DNA of 10,136 bases from Campylobacterales bacterium. Lineage in GTDB: Bacteria; Campylobacterota; Campylobacteria; Campylobacterales; QNZT01. Position 1 is the first letter of the stretch. Each line of letters begins with the position of its first letter. The DNA lies in NCBI GenBank assembly GCA_027056215.1, contig JALULO010000138.1, forward strand, positions 1 through 10,136. The letters run 5' to 3'. The notes below the pieces were generated by a model. That model had not been told where the DNA came from. It did no database searches and saw nothing but the letters and a program-made list of their open reading frames with translations. This document shows positions 1 through 6,754 of the stretch, piece after piece. The position numbers were made by a program, and so were the translations under genes.

Positions 1-816
1 CTTAAATACTATCCTTATTTTATAATGGAAAAAATGTATAACAAAGAGATCATTATTCATATACACGGTAACCATTTATGGAAAGAATATGAAAATTTGC
101 AAGGTATAAAGAAAAAAATATTCCATAAGATATTGTCTATGAGTGATAAAGGTATTGTTCTATCAGCTTCTTTGAAAAAAAACCTTTCATCATTTTTACC
201 AAACAACAATATTTATATTTTAGAAAATTTTGTAGAAGATTTTTTATTTGATACTCTCAGTGAAAAGAAATTCGATAAATTACGAATTATTTATTTAAGT
301 AATCTTATGCAGGAAAAAGGGATTTTAGATTTACTTGAAGCATTACAAATACTAAACCAAAATCATATAGACTATGAAGCCCAAATAGCAGGTGGCATAG
401 ATGCAAGTATGAAACCAATCATTGATACCTACCTAAAAAAATTTGGAGAAAATGTTACCTATCTAGGATTAGTTTATGAAGAAGAAAAAAAGAAATTGTT
501 AGATTGGGGAAATATTTTTGTTTTTCCTACTTATTATTCTATGGAAGGGCAACCTATCTCCAATTTTGAAGCAATGGCAACGGGAAATATTCTATTGACC
601 ACAAAACATGCCGGAATTCCTGATGTATTTCAAGAAGGAACAAATGGTTTCTATATTGAGAAAAAATCACCTAAATCCATTAGTGATGCTCTACTCAGTA
701 TAGATAAAAATCTTAAAGAATATAAACAAATTTCAGAACACAACAGACAAGAAGCACAAGAAAAATATCGTGTTGAAAACTTTATTACAAAACTCAATAA
801 AATTTTGAAAGACTAA
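1..816 (+). CDS. GT4 family glycosyltransferase, 5'-truncated by the window edge
   Basis: Retaining GT-B glycosyltransferase that would add a sugar from a nucleotide donor to a lipid-linked glycan on the inner face of the cytoplasmic membrane. The frame is open from base 1 (eight codons precede the first ATG at 25), and the visible protein is about 270 residues against 350-400 for the family, so roughly 100 N-terminal residues lie upstream. The visible part starts near the end of the N-terminal Rossmann domain (IIIHIHGN). It continues into the donor-binding C-terminal domain with the start of that domain at LRIIYLSNLMQEKGILDLLEAL and the EX7E motif in EGQPISNFEAMATG, followed by the usual GIPDVF and NGF segments. 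These features support GT4; donor, acceptor and linkage cannot be read from sequence. It ends 3 bases before the acetyltransferase gene, which implies a shared transcript. The ATG at 25 should not be taken as the true start. Confidence 0.88.
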   Translation, partial: LKYYPYFIMEKMYNKEIIIHIHGNHLWKEYENLQGIKKKIFHKILSMSDKGIVLSASLKKNLSSFLPNNNIYILENFVEDFLFDTLSEKKFDKLRIIYLSNLMQEKGILDLLEALQILNQNHIDYEAQIAGGIDASMKPIIDTYLKKFGENVTYLGLVYEEEKKKLLDWGNIFVFPTYYSMEGQPISNFEAMATGNILLTTKHAGIPDVFQEGTNGFYIEKKSPKSISDALLSIDKNLKEYKQISEHNRQEAQEKYRVENFITKLNKILKD

Positions 817-819
817 AGT

Positions 820-1368
820 ATGCAAAAACTAAATAAATTCAAACTCCCAAAAAACTTCCGAGGTCGTTCAGCATTAGTCGTTCAACTCTGGTGGTTCACA
901 GATTTTTTCTTCTTTAAACTCTCCCCCCAAATCATGTATGGATGGAGAAGATATTTGCTTCGTCTTTTCGGTGCAAAGATAGGTAAAAACGTCATTATTC
1001 GCCCAAATGTTATCATTACCTACCCTTGGAAAGTCACCATAGGAGACTACTCTTGGATTGGTGACAATGTTGAACTTTATAGTTTAGGAGAAATAGAGAT
1101 AGGCTCAAATGTAGTTATCTCTCAAAAGTCCTACCTTTGTGCAGCATCGCATGATTATGATAAAGAAGATTTTCCTATTTGGAGTAAGAAAATCACCATT
1201 GAAGATGAATGCTGGTTGGCTACAGATGTTTATGTGGCTCCAGGCGTCACTATAGGGAAAGGTACCATAATAGGTGCTAGAAGCTCTGTATTTAAAGATT
1301 TACCAAGCGGTAAAATATGTATGGGGTCACCTGCAAAAGTGATAAAGGATAGAACCATTGAAAAATAA
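820..1368 (+). CDS. wcaF: WcaF-like hexapeptide-repeat O-acetyltransferase
   Basis: Left-handed beta-helix acyltransferase that most likely moves acetyl from acetyl-CoA to a hydroxyl of a polysaccharide sugar in the cytoplasm. At 182 residues it matches the length of colanic-acid WcaF-type enzymes. The N-terminal part (residues 12-50, with FRGRSALVVQLWW and YGWRRYLLRLFGAKIG) is typical of that subgroup. Hexapeptide turns run from about 52 to 170 (IGKNVII, IGDYSWIG, IGSNVVI, APGVTIGKGTIIGA), ending in the common GSPAKVI segment. His111 in AASHDY is the expected catalytic base. The start ATG lies 3 bases after the preceding stop, and the 3' end overlaps the next gene by 11 bases. Family assignment is strong; the specific acetylated sugar is unknown, and the gene name rests on similarity to the colanic acid enzyme rather than on proof that colanic acid is made. 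Confidence 0.85.
   Translation: MQKLNKFKLPKNFRGRSALVVQLWWFTDFFFFKLSPQIMYGWRRYLLRLFGAKIGKNVIIRPNVIITYPWKVTIGDYSWIGDNVELYSLGEIEIGSNVVISQKSYLCAASHDYDKEDFPIWSKKITIEDECWLATDVYVAPGVTIGKGTIIGARSSVFKDLPSGKICMGSPAKVIKDRTIEK
1344..1350 (+). promoter_or_regulatory. Ribosome binding site deciding the TTG start of the WcaI-like gene
   Basis: AAAGGAT inside the end of the acetyltransferase gene, about 8 bases before the TTG at 1358. It supports a TTG start that overlaps the upstream gene, giving a protein beginning MKNNITLIGINFYPE, which is where WcaI-type proteins normally begin. Confidence 0.6.
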
Positions 1369-2599
1369 TATAACCCTAATCGGCATAAACTTCTACCCAG
1401 AAGACAGTTCAACAGGACTTTACAGTACGCAGATGGCCGAACACCTTGCTAAAAAACATAGGGTAGAAGTCATTACAGGGTTTCCATACTACCCTGAGTG
1501 GGAGATACGACCTGAGTATCAAAATAAATTTCGTTATTTGGAAGAGAAAAAGGACGATATTGCTATCTATAGGTATAAACAGTATGTGCCTAAAGATCCT
1601 ACCTTTAAAAACAGAATTATTCATCTTCTTGATTTTACAATAGGAAGCATAAGGAATGTTTTCAAAGTCAAGAAAAGTGATTTGGTTATCTGTGTAGTTC
1701 CTTTTACAAGTTCTATAGCTTTAGGATTGCTTCTTGCAAAACTTAGAGGGGCAAAAGTCTGGGTACACATACAGGACTTTGAGTTCGATGCTGCTGTTGA
1801 GTCTGGTTTAGCCGGAGAGCAAAAAGGATTAAAGGCAAAGGTTTTTAAGGGGCTATTTTGGCTGGAGAAAAAACTATTAAGTAAAGCAGATCTTGTCAGT
1901 ACCATTAGCTATGGCATGCTTGAAAAACTTGAGACCAAGACCAGTACGCCCAACTACTTTTTCCCAAACTGGGTTGATGAAAATTTTATCGATCCCAAAA
2001 AAGCCACAAGACATGAACTTATGAGCTCAGAGAAATTTAAAGTCCTATATAGTGGGAACATTGGTGCTAAGCAAGATTGGGATTTCTTTTTACAAGTGAT
2101 TGATTACTTTAAAGATAAGAACAATATAGAGTTTATCGTTGTTGGTGCTGGCGCAAAAAAAGAGTGGTTAGTTGAACAAACAAAAGGTTACACTAATGTG
2201 AAACACTACATGCCTGTTGAGTATGCTACCTTACCAGATTTACTATGTAGTGCTGATCTACATATTTTATTTCAAAAAAATGATGTTATAGATACTGTAA
2301 TGCCTTCCAAACTTTTAGGCATGATGGCAAGTGCCATACCTTCTGTTGTCACAGGCTCCTTAGAATCAGAAGTTGCTAAAGTATTTGATATCTCCAAAGG
2401 TGGATACTTTTATGATAGCCTATGTTTTACCGAGGTTGTCAATGCCATAGAAGAACTTTCTATCCATAATGAACTATCAACGACTATGGGTAAAAATGCC
2501 CGTACTTATATGGTAAAGCATTTTGCTGCTTCAAAAGTTTTAAGTAATTTTGAAAATAAAGTGCAAGAGATAATAAATAATACAAGAAAAAAGATATAA
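1358..2599 (+). CDS. wcaI: WcaI-like GT4 glycosyltransferase
   Basis: GT-B glycosyltransferase of the WcaI type; the E. coli relative acts in colanic acid repeat-unit assembly and is considered a fucosyltransferase. The 413-residue length fits the family (about 400). Diagnostic segments are the N-terminal GINFYPEDSSTGLYS (residues 9-23), YYPEWE (44-49), an LLAKLRGAKVWVHIQDFEFDAA region near 130-145, and the C-terminal VMPSKLLGMMAS motif near 320 that replaces the usual EX7E surroundings. It starts with TTG, overlaps the acetyltransferase gene by 11 bases, and sits 30 bases before the GDP-mannose gene. The pairing with WcaF and ManC resembles part of a colanic-acid module. Since GDP-fucose is made from GDP-mannose, the donor could be either GDP-sugar; that is inference. 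Cytoplasmic, probably peripheral to the membrane. Confidence 0.85.
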   Translation: MKNNITLIGINFYPEDSSTGLYSTQMAEHLAKKHRVEVITGFPYYPEWEIRPEYQNKFRYLEEKKDDIAIYRYKQYVPKDPTFKNRIIHLLDFTIGSIRNVFKVKKSDLVICVVPFTSSIALGLLLAKLRGAKVWVHIQDFEFDAAVESGLAGEQKGLKAKVFKGLFWLEKKLLSKADLVSTISYGMLEKLETKTSTPNYFFPNWVDENFIDPKKATRHELMSSEKFKVLYSGNIGAKQDWDFFLQVIDYFKDKNNIEFIVVGAGAKKEWLVEQTKGYTNVKHYMPVEYATLPDLLCSADLHILFQKNDVIDTVMPSKLLGMMASAIPSVVTGSLESEVAKVFDISKGGYFYDSLCFTEVVNAIEELSIHNELSTTMGKNARTYMVKHFAASKVLSNFENKVQEIINNTRKKI

Positions 2600-2600
2600 T
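2595..2600 (+). promoter_or_regulatory. Possible internal -10 box before manC
   Basis: TATAAT overlapping the stop codon of the preceding gene, 29 bases before the preferred manC ATG. It lies in the decamer GATATAATTA, which recurs at 4005-4014 before wbaP. No recognisable -35 box is 16-18 bases upstream. In Campylobacterota the -35 is often not conserved, so an internal promoter is possible but weakly supported in such AT-rich DNA. Confidence 0.25.
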
Positions 2601-2616
2601 TAAATCAAACTACAAT

Positions 2617-2625
2617 GAGAGGGAG
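2617..2625 (+). promoter_or_regulatory. Ribosome binding site deciding the manC start
   Basis: GAGAGGGAG, ending 4 bases before the ATG at 2630. An ATG at 2615 is in frame but would overlap this purine-rich site and add five residues (MRGSI) that the family lacks. The 2630 start gives MTNIILCGGSGTRLWP, the normal beginning. Confidence 0.7.
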
Positions 2626-2629
2626 TATA

Positions 2630-4000
2630 ATGACAAATATTATTTTATGTGGAGGTAGCGGAACAAGACTTTGGCCAATAAGTAGATCTCTTATGCCTAA
2701 ACAGTTTATAAAACTTTTCGATGATAAATCACTCTTTCAACTCACAGTGGAGAGAAACTCAAAAGTATGTGACTCTCAGTTCATTGTTTCAAATACAGAA
2801 CAATACTTTCTTGCACTTGACCAACTGGAAGAATTGGATGAAAATAAAAATAAATATCTTCTTGAACCCATAGGAAGAAATACTGCTCCAGCTATAGCTC
2901 TCGCATGCATGGCATTAGACAAAGATGAAATTGTCCTTGTTACCCCAAGTGATCATTTAATCAAAGATGAGTCAGCGTATGCAGAAGTTTTAACAAGAGC
3001 ACATGCCCTTGCCAAAGAAGATAATCTTGTCACTTTTGGCATTACGCCTACCTTCGCAGAAACAGGATTTGGCTATATTGAAGCAAATGGGGAGGATGTG
3101 AAAGCATTTCATGAGAAACCTGATCTTGCTACTGCTACGAGTTATTTTAACGCAGATAATTATTATTGGAATTCGGGTATGTTCTGCTTTAAAGCTGGAG
3201 TATTTTTAGAAGAACTTGAAAAATATTCACCTGACATTTATAATGCCAGCAAAATAGCCTTAGATAATGCAAATATAGAAGATATGATTCGTATTGGTCA
3301 TACTGAAATGTTGGAAATACCTGAAGATAGTATAGATTATGCAGTCATGGAAAAATCAACGAAAGTGAAAGTAGTCGCATCAGATATAAACTGGTCTGAT
3401 GTGGGAAATTTTGATGCTCTATATGATGAGCTCACACAAGATAATAATGGTAATACACGTAATGATAAGCTTGTTGCCATTGATAGTAAGAATAATTTAA
3501 TTCTAGGAAATACGCGAACCATTGCGACAATAGATGTGGATGACCTAATCATTGTAGACAGCGGCGATGCTTTACTCATCAGTAAAAAAGGAAGTTCACA
3601 AAAAGTAAAACAAGTTGTTCAATCATTAAAAGAAAACAACTCTTCATTACCTAATATTCATTTAACCGCACATAGACCATGGGGAACCTACACAGTACTG
3701 GAAGATACTCCAGGATATAAAATAAAACGTATCGTTGTAAAACCAGGGAAACGACTTTCTTTACAAAAACATTTTCATAGAAATGAACACTGGATTGTGG
3801 TTAGTGGTACTGCCACAGTAACTGTGGGTGATACTACTAAAATAGTACGTCCCAATGAATCTACCTACATTAAAATGGGTGAAATACATAGACTAGCAAA
3901 TAATGGAATGATTCCAATTGTCCTCATTGAAGCGCAAGTAGGCGAATATACTGGAGAAGATGACATCATTAGACTTGAAGATGACTTTAAACGAAAGTAA
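2630..4000 (+). CDS. manC: Mannose-1-phosphate guanylyltransferase / mannose-6-phosphate isomerase
   Basis: Bifunctional cytoplasmic enzyme (type II PMI) that isomerises fructose-6-phosphate to mannose-6-phosphate and joins mannose-1-phosphate to GTP to give GDP-mannose. The 456-residue length is close to the AlgA/CpsB/XanB family (about 470-480). The pyrophosphorylase domain has the nucleotide-binding GGSGTRLWP (8-16) with PKQF (23-26), LEPIGRNTAPAIALA (78-92), PSDH (106-109), FHEKP (160-164), YYWNSGMF (178-185), DSIDYAVMEKS (233-243) and WSDVGNFDALYD (255-266). The C-terminal cupin isomerase domain begins at RPWG (349-352) and carries QxHxHRxEHW (379-388) with His381, His383, Glu386 and His387 in metal-site positions. 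The middle residue of the commoner HHH reads HFH here; the metal ligands themselves are kept. The intermediate phosphomannomutase is not in the window. It supplies GDP-mannose for mannosyl or, after further steps, fucosyl units of this locus. Confidence 0.95.
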   Translation: MTNIILCGGSGTRLWPISRSLMPKQFIKLFDDKSLFQLTVERNSKVCDSQFIVSNTEQYFLALDQLEELDENKNKYLLEPIGRNTAPAIALACMALDKDEIVLVTPSDHLIKDESAYAEVLTRAHALAKEDNLVTFGITPTFAETGFGYIEANGEDVKAFHEKPDLATATSYFNADNYYWNSGMFCFKAGVFLEELEKYSPDIYNASKIALDNANIEDMIRIGHTEMLEIPEDSIDYAVMEKSTKVKVVASDINWSDVGNFDALYDELTQDNNGNTRNDKLVAIDSKNNLILGNTRTIATIDVDDLIIVDSGDALLISKKGSSQKVKQVVQSLKENNSSLPNIHLTAHRPWGTYTVLEDTPGYKIKRIVVKPGKRLSLQKHFHRNEHWIVVSGTATVTVGDTTKIVRPNESTYIKMGEIHRLANNGMIPIVLIEAQVGEYTGEDDIIRLEDDFKRK

Positions 4001-4006
4001 ATTCGA

Positions 4007-4012
4007 TATAAT
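4007..4012 (+). promoter_or_regulatory. Possible internal -10 box before wbaP
   Basis: TATAAT in the 37-base gap between manC and wbaP, 25 bases before the TTG start, inside the decamer GATATAATTA shared with 2593-2602. There is no clear -35 box. It may be an internal promoter or only AT-rich spacer. Confidence 0.28.
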
Positions 4013-4037
4013 TACAAAAACGATATAGAGAGTCACC

Positions 4038-5351
4038 TTGAAAGAAATATACTCAAAAGCCATATTATTATTAGTTGATATTCTAGCCATTGCTTTATCT
4101 ATTGCTCTTGGGTATCAATTAAGAATCTTACTTGATGGCTCCTTTGTAAGTACATTTGGACATAGCCTTTCTTTATATCTAAATTTTCCTCTCATCTACA
4201 TCGCTACACTCACTATGTTAGCCTATGAAGGGATATATACTAAAAGATATGATTTCTGGCATGAAAGTAGACAAATCATTAAAGCATTGATTCTCTCTTT
4301 CATTCTTATTTTGGCATTTTTAGCAATGACTAAATCTATAAACGTATATTCCAGAGCTACTATTATTTTTATTTTTGCTAGTATGATCTTGATGATCCCT
4401 CTTTTTAAACTTATGACTAAAAAACTCCTTTACCGTGTCAGTATATGGCAAAGAGAAGCTTCCGTTTACAGTAATGAGCCTTTTGTCACAAGAGAGATTT
4501 TCAACAATCATTATTTGGGCTATATCAAATCTGAAAATCCAAAAACGGTTTTTATTAACTCAGAGGGTGTAGATGCAGAAAAACTGCACCAAATCATCAA
4601 TGAAGAGATACAAAAAGTAGATGAAGTCATTTTTGTACCCCTTATTAACGAATATGACCTTACACAATCAACCATCTATCAACTCTCCAATACCAGAACC
4701 AATCTCATCGTCTATAAAAACCGTTTAAAAAGCAAATACAGGGAGATTATTCATATCATCTTTAACTATCTTCTTGCCATTATTCTTCTGCCTCTTTTAC
4801 TGCCTATCATAGGTATTATCGCCCTGCTCATCAAAAGAGAATCTCCAGGTCCCATATTTTTCGCACATATGCGAGTAGGTAAACATGGTAAACTTATCCC
4901 TACACTGAAATTTAGAAGTATGTACCAAGACGCACAGGAACGTTTAGAAAAACTGCTTGAGACCGATACATCCATACGAGAAGAGTGGGAAAAGAATTTT
5001 AAACTCAAAGATGACCCAAGAGTAACCAAGATCGGTGCCATCATGCGTAAAACATCTCTTGATGAACTACCACAAATCTTTAATGTACTTAAAGGGCAGA
5101 TGAACTTTGTAGGGCCAAGACCTGTTATACAACAAGAGATAGACCAATATTACAAAGAAGATGCAGCATATTATTTCATGGTTAAACCTGGCATAACAGG
5201 TCTTTGGCAGGTAAGTGGACGAAGCGATACAGATTATGACTTTAGAGTAGCTACTGACAAATGGTATGTCTCCAACTGGTCGCTTTGGCTAGATATAGTC
5301 ATACTTTTCAAAACGGTTAAAACAGTGCTTAAAAGAGAAGGGGCGTATTAG
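4038..5351 (+). CDS. wbaP: WbaP-type undecaprenyl-phosphate hexose-1-phosphate transferase
   Basis: Large polyprenyl-phosphate phosphoglycosyl transferase that would start the repeat unit by moving a sugar-1-phosphate from UDP-sugar to undecaprenyl phosphate in the inner membrane. Four N-terminal membrane helices are visible at about 7-26, 47-64, 81-98 and 105-125, then a soluble segment (130-235), then the membrane-inserted helix at 236-265 ahead of the catalytic domain. Catalytic-domain motifs are SPGPIFFAHMRVG (269-281), KFRSM (291-295), FKLKDDPRVT (321-330), the Asp-Glu pair in SLDELPQ (Asp342, Glu343), FVGPRP (357-362), KPGITGLWQVSGR (383-395) and the WbaP-like tail ILFKTVKTVLKREGAY. Galactose-1-phosphate is the classic WbaP substrate, but glucose-1-phosphate or others are possible. 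The start is TTG with a weak GAGAG site; it directly precedes helix 1, so a later start is unlikely. Odd: at 437 residues it is somewhat short, and the glycine-rich GxGxxG loop usual at the start of the central Rossmann-like domain is absent (VYSNEPFVTREIF instead). Confidence 0.9.
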   Translation: MKEIYSKAILLLVDILAIALSIALGYQLRILLDGSFVSTFGHSLSLYLNFPLIYIATLTMLAYEGIYTKRYDFWHESRQIIKALILSFILILAFLAMTKSINVYSRATIIFIFASMILMIPLFKLMTKKLLYRVSIWQREASVYSNEPFVTREIFNNHYLGYIKSENPKTVFINSEGVDAEKLHQIINEEIQKVDEVIFVPLINEYDLTQSTIYQLSNTRTNLIVYKNRLKSKYREIIHIIFNYLLAIILLPLLLPIIGIIALLIKRESPGPIFFAHMRVGKHGKLIPTLKFRSMYQDAQERLEKLLETDTSIREEWEKNFKLKDDPRVTKIGAIMRKTSLDELPQIFNVLKGQMNFVGPRPVIQQEIDQYYKEDAAYYFMVKPGITGLWQVSGRSDTDYDFRVATDKWYVSNWSLWLDIVILFKTVKTVLKREGAY

Positions 5352-5411
5352 GTAATTTTTACACGCTACCGAGCCTTTGTCAAGCCTTATTATGTCATAA
5401 TACGCATGACA
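5343..5411 (+). repeat. Nested inverted repeats between wbaP and wzz
   Basis: An 8-bp perfect inverted repeat, GCGTATTA (5343-5350, covering the last wbaP codons) and TAATACGC (5398-5405), encloses 47 bases. A second 6-bp perfect inverted repeat, TGTCAT (5393-5398) and ATGACA (5406-5411), has the 7-base loop AATACGC, which is itself part of the long-range arm. The two pairings are therefore mutually exclusive or could form a pseudoknot-like fold. It is not a classical terminator, as no T-run follows. Function unknown; chance is possible for arms this short. Confidence 0.35.
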
Positions 5412-5423
5412 ATATACAATTTT

Positions 5424-5428
5424 AGGAT
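5424..5428 (+). promoter_or_regulatory. Ribosome binding site deciding the wzz start
   Basis: AGGAT, 9 bases before the ATG at 5438. The in-frame ATG at 5429 directly abuts this site (no room for initiation), so the protein is taken to start MQNNNTQTT. Confidence 0.6.
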
Positions 5429-5437
5429 ATGAAAATA

Positions 5438-6490
5438 ATGCAAAATAACAATACGCAAACAACCATACAAGAAGATACCATAGACCTCAGAGAACTTTTT
5501 GCTGTACTCAAAAGACGAAAAAAGCTCATCTGGCTAGTTACTGGACTCTTTACCCTGCTTGCACTGGTTTATGTACTTATGGCAACACCATGGTGGCAAG
5601 CCAATACCACATTGGAAGTAGGTAAATACATAGACAAACAAACAGGGAAAGAGGTCTATTTGGAAAATGGTACCGCTGTTTCACAGCGACTCAAAGTAAA
5701 ATATATAGACATTTATAAACACATAAAAAATCGTGGAAGCAAAATTACATCCATTACAGCAGCCAAAAAAAACCCTCAATTTATTTCTATTACCGCTTTG
5801 GGAAAAAGTAATGCTCTCGCGCAGACAGAGATAAACAAAGTCATCAATGATCTTCAAAGTACGCACCAAAAGATCATTGATGAGATCATCGCAAAGAAAA
5901 AATCAAAACTTGATGAGATAGATAGAGAGATATTGCAAACAAAAGAATATAAAATTACCGATATAGCTCAAAATATCAACTACGTTAAAACCAATAATCT
6001 ACCAACAATAGATCAGAAGATCGCCTCTATGAAAGCAGAGTTAAAAAGTGCTGTTAAACAAAAAGAAGAAGCGACAAAAAATCTCTCCTCACTTACGGGA
6101 GATAATGCCTCATTGGCCGCCTTGCGCCTTGCACAGATACAGGGACTTGAATACAAGATCTCTGAAAATCGGATCAACCTGATTGACCTTAAAAGTGAAA
6201 AAGAAAAGATCATAATCTCTATACTGCCTTCTCTAAAGAGAAAAATGGAAGAATTAAAGCAAATTGATCTGGTATCTCTTCGGGAAAAACGTTCGTTGAT
6301 CAAACTTTCCATGCAGGCACATAATTATCACAACACTACAGTCATAGGAAAAGTCATCACACAGGAAAAACCAGTTAAACCCAAAAAAGCACTCATTCTT
6401 ATAATTGCTTTTATTACAGGCTTGATGCTCTCTGTTTTCTTGGCTTTCTTTTTGGAGTTTCTACAAGGGATGAAAAAGGAGAAGAGCTAA
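5438..6490 (+). CDS. wzz: Wzz-type polysaccharide chain-length regulator
   Basis: Polysaccharide co-polymerase of the inner membrane that forms oligomers with a periplasmic bell and sets the modal length of the Wzy-made polymer. The 350-residue protein has the family layout: a short cytoplasmic N-terminus with the IDLRELFAVLKRRKK segment (15-29), membrane helix 1 at about 30-48 ending ATPWW, a long periplasmic part with a charged coiled-coil-prone stretch (about 140-290), then the Pro-containing EKPVKPKKA (310-318) directly before membrane helix 2 (about 319-341). There is no Walker-type tyrosine kinase domain after helix 2, so this is a Wzz/PCP-1-like or kinase-less PCP-2 protein rather than a full Wzc. 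N-terminal residues before the first helix are polar and Gln/Asn/Thr-rich. The gap to wbaP is 86 bases. The next codons after its TAA, in the same frame, belong to a remnant of another gene (6491-6589). Confidence 0.87.
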   Translation: MQNNNTQTTIQEDTIDLRELFAVLKRRKKLIWLVTGLFTLLALVYVLMATPWWQANTTLEVGKYIDKQTGKEVYLENGTAVSQRLKVKYIDIYKHIKNRGSKITSITAAKKNPQFISITALGKSNALAQTEINKVINDLQSTHQKIIDEIIAKKKSKLDEIDREILQTKEYKITDIAQNINYVKTNNLPTIDQKIASMKAELKSAVKQKEEATKNLSSLTGDNASLAALRLAQIQGLEYKISENRINLIDLKSEKEKIIISILPSLKRKMEELKQIDLVSLREKRSLIKLSMQAHNYHNTTVIGKVITQEKPVKPKKALILIIAFITGLMLSVFLAFFLEFLQGMKKEKS

Positions 6491-6589
6491 AGTGATATTT
6501 GGTATATTAGGAACTGGTACCTTTGGATGGATCTTATTATCCTCATTAAGACGATTAAAACTGTTTTACTTAAAGATGGAGCCCAGTAA
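6491..6589 (+). pseudogene. C-terminal remnant of a second WbaP-like sugar-phosphate transferase
   Basis: The 32 codons after the wzz stop, in the same frame and ending in TAA at 6587-6589, read SDIWYIRNWYLWMDL followed by IILIKTIKTVLLKDGAQ. This is the typical end of a polyprenyl glycosylphosphotransferase. Aligned by eye without gaps to the last 29 residues of the intact WbaP at 4038-5351, 17 of 29 residues are identical (WY, NW, LW, D, KT, KTVL and GA are kept). The two differ at many codons, so this is a diverged second gene and not a fresh duplicate. The catalytic domain, Asp-Glu motif and all membrane helices are absent, and no start codon with a good ribosome site precedes it in frame. 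It must be non-functional as an enzyme. A deletion or recombination joining the wzz 3' end to the last part of this gene explains it best; that history is inference. Confidence 0.8.
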
Positions 6590-6624
6590 TCACAAACTGT
6601 CTCCATAAGACTAATCTAATATAT

Positions 6625-6644
6625 TTACTTTCTTTTCAAAGTAA
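6625..6644 (+). repeat. Short AT-rich inverted repeat in the wzz-polymerase gap
   Basis: TTACTTT (6625-6631) and AAAGTAA (6638-6644) form a 7-bp stem with a 6-base loop. With only one G-C pair per arm and no following T-run it is a weak hairpin. It could be a remnant terminator or an operator half-site pair. Chance is likely in such AT-rich DNA. Confidence 0.25.
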
Positions 6645-6692
6645 TAATACAAAATAGCAGAAAAGAATATAAATAGGTCAAAAAATTATATC

Positions 6693-6736
6693 TTGACAGA
6701 AGATACACATATATTGTAACATTACTGCACTATAAT
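6693..6736 (+). promoter_or_regulatory. Candidate promoter region for the O-antigen polymerase/ligase gene
   Basis: A perfect TTGACA lies at 6693-6698, with TAACAT at 6717-6722 (18-base spacer) as a plausible -10. A perfect TATAAT also lies at 6731-6736 without a partnered -35, which is acceptable for Campylobacterota; it would start transcription almost at the ribosome site. The preceding 100 bases hold only the dead gene tail and AT-rich spacer, so a separate promoter here is reasonable. Which -10 is used cannot be decided by reading. Confidence 0.45.
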
Positions 6737-6737
6737 A

Positions 6738-6745
6738 GGGAGGGA
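6738..6745 (+). promoter_or_regulatory. Ribosome binding site of the polymerase/ligase gene
   Basis: GGGAGGGA, 9 bases before ATG 6755 and 6 bases before an in-frame TTG at 6752. ATG is preferred, adding no extra residue before MIKSIKDS. Confidence 0.6.
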
Positions 6746-6754
6746 AGTAAATTG

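Noticed and set aside
25..27. ATG at 25 as the start of the first gene
   Set aside because: The frame is open to base 1, and the protein from this ATG would lack most of the N-terminal domain of a GT-B enzyme; the gene begins upstream of the window.
6492..6608. Small GTG-started frame after wzz (VIFGILGTGTFGW..., 38 codons)
   Set aside because: It overlaps the phosphoglycosyl transferase remnant in another frame; the remnant frame shows clear family similarity, whereas this one does not and its ribosome site is poorly spaced.
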